From positions 1-8,818 of the forward strand of contig JAVHLO010000129.1 of the NCBI GenBank assembly GCA_031082105.1: 8,818 bases of DNA, in the 5' to 3' direction. The translations under genes were made by a program, and so were the position numbers. The notes under the pieces are model-generated. The model was not told the DNA's origin and searched no databases. It saw nothing but the letters and a program-made list of their open reading frames with translations. Positions 1-6,164 of this stretch are shown one piece after another. Positions within the stretch are counted from its first letter, which is position 1; each line of letters opens with the position of its first letter. The DNA comes from Planctomycetota bacterium (GTDB lineage Bacteria > Planctomycetota > MHYJ01 > JACQXL01 > JAVHLO01).

Positions 1-34
1 GTGTCTTTGATCCCGGATTTGCGATTTCGGACTT

Positions 35-121
35 CGGGGCGACGCGACTCCGGCTGCGGCCTTCGTCGCTTACTACGAACTTGTGAGTTTGTAGCAAGGC
101 GCGCAGCCGCAGCGGAGTGCC
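35..121. repeat. REP-type inverted repeat pair upstream of the transposase
   Basis: The first arm (35-80) starts CGGGGCGACGCGACTCCGG and contains its own stem, GCGACG at 39-44 with CGTCGC at 64-69. The second arm (87-121) reads GTTTGTAGCAAGG and ends in an imperfect reverse complement of the first arm (shared core GCCGCAGC then GGAGT). The pair can fold into a long hairpin, as REP doublets (BIME/REPIN) do. The first arm recurs exactly at 785-830, on the other side of the transposase. Such repeats are the usual DNA partners of REP-associated transposases. The GTG at 117 lies inside this repeat, which argues against it being the gene start. Confidence 0.75.
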
Positions 122-152
122 GTTTCTTCGATTGCGGGCTGGGGCCGGCTCC

Positions 153-749
153 ATGTACGACTACCGGAAGATGAACAGGGCAGAGCGTGAGGAGACGTTG
201 CGGGCACGCAAGTCGCAGGGATTTCCTCTACATGCTCCGCCCCATTTCACGGACCTCGGAGGCGAATACCTGATCACCGCAGCCTGCTACGAGCACAAAC
301 CGATGTTCGATTGTCCGCAAGCTCTGTCATACGTCAGTCAAGAGCTGCTGGGGGAGTTGGTTGCAGGAGGAGTCGTCTGCCATGCGTTCGTCTTTCTTCC
401 GAATCACTATCATGTCTTGGTAGACTTCGCGTGTGCCGTGCGCCTGGGCGAGTTACTTCGAAGGGCTCATAGCAGAACTGCCACGAAGATGAATTCACGT
501 GACAACAAACGGGGGCGCCCTGTGTGGTATAGGCATAGCGACAGGAATATCCGAACCGAACGACATCACTGGGCAACCGTGAACTACCTTCATCAGAATC
601 CCGTGAAGCACGGATACGTTGACCGGATGGATGTGTGGTCCTGGTCGAGCGTACACGAGTATCTTCGAGACCACGACGACGTATGGGTGGCAAAACTCAT
701 CGAGAAGTATCCGCCTATGGACTACGGAAGGGGCTGGGACGAGTTCTAG
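153..749 (+). CDS. REP-associated tyrosine transposase (IS200/Y1 superfamily, RAYT)
   Basis: This is a 198-aa single-strand DNA nuclease-type transposase of the HUH family. Members nick and rejoin hairpin DNA and are thought to spread REP palindromes. What shows it: the metal-binding HUH motif in FLPNHYHVLV (H85, H87), the likely nucleophile Y145 in VNYLHQNPVKHGYV, and the family-typical WSWSS at 162-166. The N-terminus MYDYRKMNRAERE also resembles RAYT proteins. I chose ATG 153 because an upstream GTG at 117 lies within the flanking repeat and the homologous-looking sequence begins at MYDYRK. All key residues are present and there is no frameshift, so it looks intact. It stands alone, flanked by REP-like repeats at 35-121 and 785-830. 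By eye its base composition is less GC-rich than the neighbouring genes, which suggests acquisition. The family assignment is strong; present activity is unknown. Confidence 0.9.
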   Translation: MYDYRKMNRAEREETLRARKSQGFPLHAPPHFTDLGGEYLITAACYEHKPMFDCPQALSYVSQELLGELVAGGVVCHAFVFLPNHYHVLVDFACAVRLGELLRRAHSRTATKMNSRDNKRGRPVWYRHSDRNIRTERHHWATVNYLHQNPVKHGYVDRMDVWSWSSVHEYLRDHDDVWVAKLIEKYPPMDYGRGWDEF

Positions 750-784
750 ATTGTGAGAGTCTGTGGCAAGACACGTAGGCTCAG

Positions 785-830
785 CGGGGCGACGCGACTC
801 CGGCTGCGGCCTTCGTCGCTTACTACGAAC
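785..830 (+). repeat. Second copy of the 46-bp REP arm, downstream of the transposase
   Basis: Positions 785-830 are identical to 35-80 over 46 bases and in the same orientation, so the transposase gene sits between direct repeats 750 bp apart. The bases just before it (about 751-784, starting TTGTGAG) resemble the sequence after the first copy (81-120) with several indels. They may be a decayed inverted arm; that part is less certain. No short target-site duplication is evident. Confidence 0.85.
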
Positions 831-886
831 CTAGCGATCCTGTCCCAGTGACCGTCAACAGTCGCTTGCAGGGCACCGAAAGCCGA

Positions 887-1768
887 ATGGAAAAACCAGC
901 CGAGTCCGCGAATGAACAGGCCACAGAACGGAACATCTCCCGCCGCCGGTTCCTGAAGTGGGCCGCGCTCGGGCTCGGGACCGCCGCGGTCGCAGGGGCA
1001 GGGTACTCCACGCTCGTCGAGCCGTGGTGGATCAAGATCAACAAGTACGACATCCCCATCCCCGATCTGCCGCCCGCGCTCGAAGGCCTCCGCATTGTCC
1101 ATCTCAGCGACCTCCACGTCGGCGCGGTCGTCTCGAAATCGTTCATAGAAGACTGCGCGCGCGACGCCGCCGCACTCAACCCGGACCTGGTGTGCATCAC
1201 AGGCGACTTCGTCACGAGACACGCCCACTTCGCGAAACCTTGCTGCGAGGCGCTCTCCGTCATGAAACCGCCCCTCGGCACATTCGCAGTCCCCGGCAAC
1301 CATGACAACTGGGCGGGCGGGGCCGCCGTCATGGGTACGATCAGGGACGCGGGTATCAAAGTGCTCATCAACGATGTCGCCGTCGTCGAGACGCGCGGTG
1401 CGGCCCTCGCTGTCGCAGGACTCGACGACCTCTGGACCGGCTGCCCGCGCATCGACCGGGTCGCGGCGAAGCTGCCGGCAGGCGTTCCGAACATCCTGAT
1501 GATGCACAACCCGGACCTCATCGAGGAGTTCGGCGAGTACCGGTTCGGGTTCGTGATGGCGGGCCACATGCACGGCGGGCAGGTGCAGATCCCGCTCATC
1601 GGCACGCTGATCGTCCCGTCGAAGCTGGGCGCGAAGTACGCCGCGGGGTTCTACGAGGTGGGCGTAAACCGGCTGTATGTCCACAAGGGCGTCGGCCTCA
1701 TCTCGCCGCCGGTGCGGTTCGGCACGAGGCCGGAGATCGCGCTGTTCGTTCTGAAGCAGAGGACCTAG
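887..1768 (+). CDS. Tat-exported calcineurin-like metallophosphoesterase (YkuE-like)
   Basis: A 293-aa two-metal phosphoesterase predicted to act outside the cytoplasm. The N-terminus carries a near-perfect twin-arginine motif, SRRRFLK at residues 18-24, followed by a hydrophobic stretch to about residue 45. The metal-binding blocks appear in family order: SDLH (D75, H77), GD (D107), GNHD (N138, H139), MHNPD (H207) and GHMHGG (H227, H229). All expected ligands are present. This arrangement matches the YkuE group of membrane-associated or exported phosphodiesterases; the related LpxG hydrolyses UDP-diacylglucosamine in lipid A synthesis. Substrate cannot be decided here. The frame opens at GTG 848, but ATG 887 gives the more usual distance to the Tat motif. 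No strong ribosome site is visible at either. The stop codon lies inside a large downstream palindrome. Confidence 0.88.
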   Translation: MEKPAESANEQATERNISRRRFLKWAALGLGTAAVAGAGYSTLVEPWWIKINKYDIPIPDLPPALEGLRIVHLSDLHVGAVVSKSFIEDCARDAAALNPDLVCITGDFVTRHAHFAKPCCEALSVMKPPLGTFAVPGNHDNWAGGAAVMGTIRDAGIKVLINDVAVVETRGAALAVAGLDDLWTGCPRIDRVAAKLPAGVPNILMMHNPDLIEEFGEYRFGFVMAGHMHGGQVQIPLIGTLIVPSKLGAKYAAGFYEVGVNRLYVHKGVGLISPPVRFGTRPEIALFVLKQRT

Positions 1769-1909
1769 CGCCGCTTCAAGTTTGATTTCAGTCGTGCTCT
1801 TGCTCCTGCTCGTGCTCTTGCTCTCGCCCGCGCCACTCAACAGGAGCAAGAGCAGGAGCACGAGCACGGAGAAGCTGTACACCCGAAATCAAACTTGAAG
1901 CGGCACTAG
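1765..1909. repeat. 145-bp imperfect palindrome with hexamer repeats in each arm
   Basis: The outer arms (1765-1789 and 1885-1909) are reverse complements over 25 bases with one mismatch; GCCGCTTCAAGTTTGATTTC at 1770-1789 is perfectly mirrored at 1885-1904. Inside the left arm are five hexamers of the form NTGCTC (1794-1823). Inside the right arm are four of the mirrored form GAGCAN (1844-1867). The element includes the TAG stop of the phosphoesterase gene and lies between convergent genes. As RNA from either strand it could form a large hairpin and act as a two-way transcription barrier. That role is inferred. Confidence 0.85.
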
Positions 1910-2010
1910 CCCGACCTATTCATGAAATTCGATTCGCTGTCATGCCGAACTTGTTTCGGCATCTCCTCTACCCCCGGACAAGGAGATTCTGAACCGAGTT
2001 CAGAATGACA
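1909..2010. repeat. Dispersed repeat with paired TGTCAT-hairpin-ATC arms
   Basis: Bases 1909-1946 recur near the window end (8726-8763) with two mismatches. They lead into arm 1 (1938-1967), which starts TGTCAT and folds as ATGCCGAA / TTCGGCAT. Arm 2 (1981-2010) is its inverted partner and folds as ATTCTGAAC / GTTCAGAAT around CGA. The arms match at 24 of 30 positions, and four of the six differences form two compensatory stem-pair changes. The element lies between the convergent phosphoesterase and tilS genes. The remaining gap to tilS (2011-2080) shows nothing I recognise. Confidence 0.8.
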
Positions 2011-2080
2011 AAATCGGGTCTTTTCAGCAGAATCAGAGAAAAAGGCTGACATGTCCGCGTCTCTTCACGAACGATGCGGG

Positions 2081-3895
2081 CTAGACCGCCGGATGCGGGC
2101 TGTGTCTCACGCACCGCAGGCGGAGCACGCGGGCAGTCCTGCGTGACAATTTCACCGCATCGCCGATCTGGTGCCCGACGACCCAGATGATCTCGCTGCC
2201 GCAGCAGACGACCGGGACCTTCTTTCGCAGGTCGCGCGGGACTTTGCGATCGACAAAATAGTCCTGCAGCTTCTTGGCGTGACGCTGGCCCAGCGGTCTG
2301 AACCTGTCGCCGGGCAGCCATGTTCGAACTACAAGCCCGCCATTCAACGTGTCGGCGTCGAAGCACTCCACAGATGCCGGCATGTATCTCCTTCCGTCCC
2401 CCTCCTCGGTGTCGGCCGAATCTGCTCCGGGCCGGCGGACAGCAGGTGTGGCTCCTGTCATGCGATTTCGCGAGCACATGGCGGACGTGCGCAAAGGGCG
2501 GTCCAGACTCGGCGTGTCGCTGCCGTCGTTCCCGCCGGCGCATGCCTTCCGTGCGAGCGTTGTCGCGACCAACCGCTTGGCCTCGACTCCGGATATCACC
2601 GCCGCCTCCACAGAGACATCGAGCTCGGGCACCTGGTTGTGCCCGGGCACTGTCAGGATCAACGAGCCCGAATGATGCGCCGGCGCGGCGGGCGACGTCT
2701 CCAGCGAGAGCAGCCCGTAGACACGCCTGGCCCGGATGCCGCCCGGCAACTCGATCGTCTTCGTGCCTGCGCTGTCGGCGAGCAGGGCTTCGAGCCCGGA
2801 CGCGTGAACGCTCGTGAACTCGGGCATTTCCTCCGACCGGCGGTCTTCGTCCCGTCGGGGCATCCGCCTCAGGCCGAGTCGCTCAAGCTCTCGCCGGATG
2901 ATCGCCCATCTCACTGGTTCCGGGAGCGCTCTCAAGTCGCACACCTTCAGCAATGAGCGGGTCTCTTCGCGTCGCGCGCCGACGAGCGGCCCGGCCTCCG
3001 TGGCGGCAAAATCGATGAACGACTCGGTCTTCCGTGCGGAAGCGCTGAGATCGGCGAGTGCGCGCGTGATGTTGGGGTTGAGCTTTCTGAGGACGGGCAT
3101 CAGTCTATGCCTGACGAAATTGCGGGCGTACCTGGGGTCGCGGTTTGAAGAGTCTTCCCGGTACGAGAGCCGCTCGTGCTTCAAGTATTCGAGGACTTCG
3201 CCACGCGCGACGGTCAGCAACGGCCGGACAAGCCTGATCTCCCCGCGCGCGGCCGGTCTTTCCGGCCGCTTTCCCCGCGAGTGTGCGGTGTCGCCCTTTG
3301 CCTGAACGTCCACGCGGGATCGGTCACCGTCGGCCGCCAGCGGTCTCTCTTCGCGCATCGCGCCGAGCCCGCGGACACCGGTCCCGCGGATGATCCTCAG
3401 CAGGACGGTCTCCGCCTGGTCGTCGAGCGTATGCGCGGTCACCACGTACCCGGCCGCGTGCCGTCTTGCGACGTCGCGTAGAAACGAGTACCGCGCGGAC
3501 CTGAGGCTCGCCTCGTCACGCGGCGGATGCGCCTTGTTATCGGCGCGGCGCCGGCCGCCGCCGTCGCGGCCTCTCCGCGAGCGGGAGGACTTCGCCGTCG
3601 CAACCGTCCTGGCCGTCCCCAGCCTTGCGACCGTCAATGGCAGGCGGAGCCGGAGAGCCAGCCTCCGCACGAACAGCTCGTCATCGTCGGATTCCCTGCC
3701 GCGCAGGCCGTGGTTGAGATGCGCCGCGCGGAGCATCCAAGCCATGTCGTGTTTTCGATTGACAGTCGCGAGCGCGTGAAGCAGCGCCGCGGAATCGGCG
3801 CCGCCCGAGACCGCCACCACGATCCGGCCCCCGCGCGGCAGCAAGGCGTGCTTCTGCAGCGCGGTGTGCAGCTTCTCGATCAGGATGGTTGACAT
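2081..3895 (-). CDS. tilS: tRNA(Ile)-lysidine synthase TilS, enlarged by insertions
   Basis: TilS attaches lysine to the wobble C of tRNA-Ile(CAU) using ATP, so that the tRNA reads AUA codons as isoleucine; the gene is normally essential. The N-terminal PP-loop is intact: SGGADS at residues 30-35, HLNHGLRG at 59-66, TAHTLDDQAET at 153-163, and the tRNA-binding DSSNRDPRYARNFVRH at 248-263. The C-terminal domain is clear at 526-575 (PGDRFRPLG, KKLQDYFVDRKVPR, IIWVVG). At 604 aa it is far longer than typical TilS (about 430-480 aa). The excess lies in Arg/Gly/Asp-rich segments at about 95-132, 186-219 and 445-505, with no stop or frameshift. The start at 3895 places the PP-loop at the usual distance. 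A weak promoter for it is proposed at 3933-3961. Convergent with the phosphoesterase gene, divergent from radC. Confidence 0.93.
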   Translation of the reverse strand: MSTILIEKLHTALQKHALLPRGGRIVVAVSGGADSAALLHALATVNRKHDMAWMLRAAHLNHGLRGRESDDDELFVRRLALRLRLPLTVARLGTARTVATAKSSRSRRGRDGGGRRRADNKAHPPRDEASLRSARYSFLRDVARRHAAGYVVTAHTLDDQAETVLLRIIRGTGVRGLGAMREERPLAADGDRSRVDVQAKGDTAHSRGKRPERPAARGEIRLVRPLLTVARGEVLEYLKHERLSYREDSSNRDPRYARNFVRHRLMPVLRKLNPNITRALADLSASARKTESFIDFAATEAGPLVGARREETRSLLKVCDLRALPEPVRWAIIRRELERLGLRRMPRRDEDRRSEEMPEFTSVHASGLEALLADSAGTKTIELPGGIRARRVYGLLSLETSPAAPAHHSGSLILTVPGHNQVPELDVSVEAAVISGVEAKRLVATTLARKACAGGNDGSDTPSLDRPLRTSAMCSRNRMTGATPAVRRPGADSADTEEGDGRRYMPASVECFDADTLNGGLVVRTWLPGDRFRPLGQRHAKKLQDYFVDRKVPRDLRKKVPVVCCGSEIIWVVGHQIGDAVKLSRRTARVLRLRCVRHSPHPAV

Positions 3896-3917
3896 GCGTT
3901 TTGTTCTCTGCTAGAAT
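3889..3917 (+). promoter_or_regulatory. Sigma70-type promoter for radC, overlapping the tilS start codon
   Basis: TTGACA at 3889-3894 (a full consensus -35) and TAGAAT at 3912-3917 (-10-like) are separated by exactly 17 bases. Transcription should start near 3924, leaving a leader of about 55 bases before the radC ATG at 3980. The -35 box overlaps the first two tilS codons on the other strand. The -10 box lies in the left arm of the 3911-3939 palindrome. Confidence 0.7.
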
Positions 3918-3939
3918 CCCGGACACACCAGGATTCTAG
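3911..3939. promoter_or_regulatory. Palindrome in the tilS/radC divergent promoter region
   Basis: CTAGAATCCCGG (3911-3922) and CCAGGATTCTAG (3928-3939) are inverted with one mismatch around the loop ACACA. Each arm contains TAGAAT reading inward on its own strand, so the -10 boxes of both genes lie in one palindrome. It could be a regulator binding site, or simply two facing -10 elements. Confidence 0.65.
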
Positions 3940-3961
3940 GAAAGATTTACGCGCCAAGCAA
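3933..3961 (-). promoter_or_regulatory. Probable promoter for tilS
   Basis: On the minus strand, TTGCTT (3961-3956) and TAGAAT (3938-3933) are separated by 17 bases. The -35 box is weak; the -10 box is the mirror copy of the radC one. Predicted start near 3926, about 30 bases before the tilS ATG. Confidence 0.45.
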
Positions 3962-3979
3962 GGAATTGGAGCCATCCGC

Positions 3980-4681
3980 ATGCCGCAAGCACGATCGGCA
4001 GGCGAACCGAAACCGCATTATCTTGGCCATCGGGCCAGATTGAGGGATCGGTTCACGCGCACCGAGGGCGCCGGGCTGGAGGAATACGAGGCCCTCGAGC
4101 TTCTGCTGACCTACGCGGTGCCACGCGTTGATCTGAAGCGTGTCGCGAAGGACCTGCTGAAACGTTTCGGCAGCTTTGCCGCCGTGCTCGATGCGAAGGA
4201 CCACGAACTCAGGTCCGTCAAGGGGATCACCCCGCGGAGCGCCGTGCTCCTGCGGCTCGTCAAGCGGTGTTGCGAGGAATACATGGCTGAGGGGCTGAAG
4301 CAGAAGGACCTGTTTGCGGCGCCTGATGCCGTGGTCGACTTCGCCCGGGCGCGGCTCGCCGGCGCGCAGAACGAGAACTTCCTCGTCATCTTCCTGAACT
4401 CCAAGCACGAACTCCTGGACTATATGGTTGTGCACGAGGGGACAGTGGATCGCGCGGTCGTGCACCCGCGTCGGGTGGTCGAAGAGGCCCTGCGGCACCA
4501 CGCGGCCGGGCTCATCCTTGTCCATAACCATCCGAGCGGCCACGCCGCGCCATCGCCCGAGGACAGGCAGATCACGCAGGCGGTGGTCAGCGCCGCGCGC
4601 ACGATGGACATCGCCGTTCTCGATCACATCATCATCGCCCGCGAAGAACACGTCAGCTTTGCGCAGGAGGGGCTGTTGTAG
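3980..4681 (+). CDS. radC: RadC family JAB-domain protein
   Basis: A 233-aa protein of the RadC (UPF0758) family, whose role is still unsettled; it was once linked to DNA repair, and the C-terminal domain is a JAMM-type metalloprotease fold. The N-terminal helix-hairpin-helix-like region covers about residues 36-84 (EALELLLTYAVPRVDLKRVA, then SVKGI). The JAMM metal site is complete: E153 in VHEGTVDRAVVHPR, HNHPSG with H182 and H184, and D195 in SPED. Length matches the family. The start at 3980 is supported by GGAG at 3968-3971, eight bases upstream, and by a near-consensus promoter at 3889-3917. It is divergent from tilS and is probably transcribed alone, since 287 bases separate it from the next gene. 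Confidence 0.93.
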   Translation: MPQARSAGEPKPHYLGHRARLRDRFTRTEGAGLEEYEALELLLTYAVPRVDLKRVAKDLLKRFGSFAAVLDAKDHELRSVKGITPRSAVLLRLVKRCCEEYMAEGLKQKDLFAAPDAVVDFARARLAGAQNENFLVIFLNSKHELLDYMVVHEGTVDRAVVHPRRVVEEALRHHAAGLILVHNHPSGHAAPSPEDRQITQAVVSAARTMDIAVLDHIIIAREEHVSFAQEGLL

Positions 4682-4850
4682 CCGGGTGAGGCGGGGCCAT
4701 TCCGTTTGCGGTTCCAGCGAACCCGGGTCTTCCGGCATCTCGACTTCAACGAACCGATGGGCCGCCGAGCCGGCCGCCGGAAATCGGCTGAAGGAGAGTC
4801 GAGTCAATCGCCGAAGAAAACAATAGCGTCGCGCCTGCGGGCTGTCCGTC

Positions 4851-4873
4851 TTCCCGCTTTCGCGGGAATGACA
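4851..4873 (-). repeat. TGTCAT-hairpin repeat, CCCGC-stem type
   Basis: On the minus strand this reads TGTCATTCCCGC, GAAA, GCGGGAA, a 7-bp stem with a GAAA loop. It is the mirror orientation of the element at 8106-8130. It is the only clear structure in the 287-base gap 4682-4968 other than the leader hairpin at 4928-4948. It resembles the dRS3-type ATTCCC...GGGAAT repeats known from Neisseria and seen widely elsewhere. Confidence 0.7.
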
Positions 4874-4927
4874 GTCAGTCGCACCTTTCCCTGGATACGT
4901 GAATAACCCGGGTCAGGAGTCCGACGT

Positions 4928-4948
4928 ACTTCGGTTTGTATCCGAAGT
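4928..4948 (+). promoter_or_regulatory. Leader hairpin before the duplicated-domain gene
   Basis: ACTTCGG (4928-4934) pairs with CCGAAGT (4942-4948) across a 7-base loop, ending eight bases before the ribosome-binding GGAG (4957-4960). An alternative 6-bp pairing, GGATAC (4893-4898) with GTATCC (4938-4943), would exclude it. This could be a translational control leader or chance. Confidence 0.3.
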
Positions 4949-4968
4949 CACCTCGCGGAGATGGAACC

Positions 4969-5742
4969 ATGACATCACCCGAAGGAGCCAACGGCGCTGA
5001 GGGAAAGCCGCATGCTCCTCCCCGCCTTGACCTGCTGCAGACACGCGACGGGGTAAAGGTATACATCGTGGACGGCAACCATGTCCGGACGCACCTCGAG
5101 GTGGACTTCACCCAAAGCGCCCACTGTTTCAGCTTTCCGAAACTCGTTCCCGCGGACGAGATCTGGATCGACCGCGAGGAGACGCCGGATGAGACAAAAT
5201 ACATCGCGAACCACGCCTTCATCGAGCGCGCGCTGATGCAGCAGGGCTGGAAGTACAATGACGCGCTGAACCTGGCCGACCGCGTTGCGCGGAAAGAGCG
5301 GGGGAAGAAGCGCGACGAACGTTTTCTGGACAAGAAGCCGAACCACGACGAGCTTCCGAAGCGGCTCTACGTCAGGCGGCTCGAGCAGATGGAAGAGGCC
5401 GGCGGGGTGCAGGTGTGGCTGATAAACGGCAAGGCCGTGCGCGAGGTGCTCGACCTCGAGTTCGTCCAGGGTGGACACGAGTACGTGTACACCTACGTGC
5501 CGGCGAACGAGGTCTGGCTGGACGACGACCTCATCCCCGAGGAATTGCCGCACGTGCTTCTCCACGAGATCGTTGAGCGCAACCTCATGGCGAAGGGGAT
5601 GAGCTACGGCCGCGCACATTACTATGCCCTCAGGAAGGAGAAAGAGGCGCGCCTCGCGGGCGTCAAGGCGGAGGCGGAGAAGGCCGAGGGCGTGAAGAAG
5701 AACGGCAAGCCGGCGGAGGAGGAAAAGAAAGACGCCCGGTAG
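4969..5742 (+). CDS. Duplicated-domain protein with an HExxE motif in the second copy; function unknown
   Basis: A 257-aa soluble protein with no signal peptide or membrane segment. It consists of two similar domains, residues about 27-111 and 145-226. Matching landmarks: DGVKVYIVDG / GGVQVWLING; PADEIWIDRE / PANEVWLDDD; NHAFIERALMQQGWKY / LHEIVERNLMAKGMSY. The second copy has H199-E200-x-x-E203 followed by A216-H217, an arrangement that could bind zinc as in short zincin-type proteins. The first copy keeps H82 and E86 but has Ala and Leu in place of E200 and H217. A Lys/Glu-rich tail covers 222-257. ATG 4969 is chosen over an upstream TTG (4936) because GGAG at 4957-4960 is well spaced. I recognise the domain as one seen in uncharacterised bacterial and phage proteins but cannot name it. 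Peptidase activity is not established. Confidence 0.8.
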   Translation: MTSPEGANGAEGKPHAPPRLDLLQTRDGVKVYIVDGNHVRTHLEVDFTQSAHCFSFPKLVPADEIWIDREETPDETKYIANHAFIERALMQQGWKYNDALNLADRVARKERGKKRDERFLDKKPNHDELPKRLYVRRLEQMEEAGGVQVWLINGKAVREVLDLEFVQGGHEYVYTYVPANEVWLDDDLIPEELPHVLLHEIVERNLMAKGMSYGRAHYYALRKEKEARLAGVKAEAEKAEGVKKNGKPAEEEKKDAR

Positions 5743-6030
5743 CGGACGCGGATTGGCAGAAGCCACCAGATCGATCCATACTCGAGTCTCACGGAAGATC
5801 CTCATCTCTGTGTCATCACGAGCCGCAGCGAGGCAATCGCCAAGGCCTTGTGCCCCGGATTGATGAACATTTCCTCCGGCCGTGCTGCGGCTCGGGATTT
5901 CCGTCAACCACCCACAACGCACCGCGACAGCCGCGGCCGCGGGCAGCAACCACCGCCGCCATGGGCGGCGTCGAAGTCCGCATTCGCATGCCACCCGTTG
6001 ACGTGCCTGCGCGCCGCGCCCGTGGAATGC
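5743..6030. other. Intergenic region with GC-rich palindromes, no convincing gene
   Basis: The frame of the following gene stays open back to 5850, but the residues encoded here are low-complexity Pro/Arg/Ala and show no family motif. Visible structure: a perfect 12-base palindrome CCGCGGCCGCGG (5931-5942), a 7-bp hairpin CGCCGCC-ATG-GGCGGCG (5954-5970), and the repeat at 5811-5838. The hairpin has no T-tract, so it is not a standard terminator. Confidence 0.6.
5811..5838 (+). repeat. TGTCAT...ATC dispersed repeat, GAGC-type core
   Basis: It begins TGTCATCACGAGCCGCAGCG and ends GAGGCAATC. This resembles the common bacterial intergenic repeat CATTGCGAGC...GCAATC, with a weakened stem. It shares the TGTCAT and ATC ends of the elements at 1938, 4873, 8106 and 8755. 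Confidence 0.5.
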
Positions 6031-6060
6031 TTGACACGGTGCGGAGTCATGTGCTAAAAG
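6031..6060 (+). promoter_or_regulatory. Predicted sigma70-type promoter for the ATPase pair
   Basis: TTGACA (6031-6036) is followed after 18 bases by TAAAAG (6055-6060), preceded by TGC, an extended -10. Transcription would start near 6067, giving a leader of about 100 bases before the proposed GTG start at 6165. It supports reading the upstream open frame (5850-6066) as untranslated. Confidence 0.5.
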
Positions 6061-6164
6061 TAACCGTATCCCCTGCATCCCTGCTCGGCCAGTCCGAATC
6101 CGGGGAGGGGGGAGCAGAAGCGGCACGACCGCACAGGACAGGAGCCCATTTCGGGAGCTACGCG

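Noticed and set aside
1..34. Partial gene at the left edge
   Set aside because: Too short, with no recognisable residues; treated as non-coding sequence before the REP repeat.
117..152. GTG 117 as start of the transposase
   Set aside because: These codons lie within or just after the REP arm, and the family-like sequence begins at MYDYRK (153).
746..1882. A 378-aa open frame on the minus strand opposite the phosphoesterase
   Set aside because: It is antisense to a gene with complete catalytic motifs. Its own product is Arg/Asp-rich with no motif, and its Leu-rich start comes from the NTGCTC/GAGCAN repeats.
2457..2478. Similarity between CTGTCATGCGATTTCG inside tilS and the reverse complement near 8697-8716
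   Set aside because: The match needs two small gaps, covers about 20 bases, and neither copy forms a stem like the TGTCAT family. Probably chance.
4975..6126. A 383-aa minus-strand open frame opposite the duplicated-domain gene
   Set aside because: It is antisense to a gene with internal domain duplication and a good ribosome site. High GC keeps opposite frames open, and no family motif is visible.
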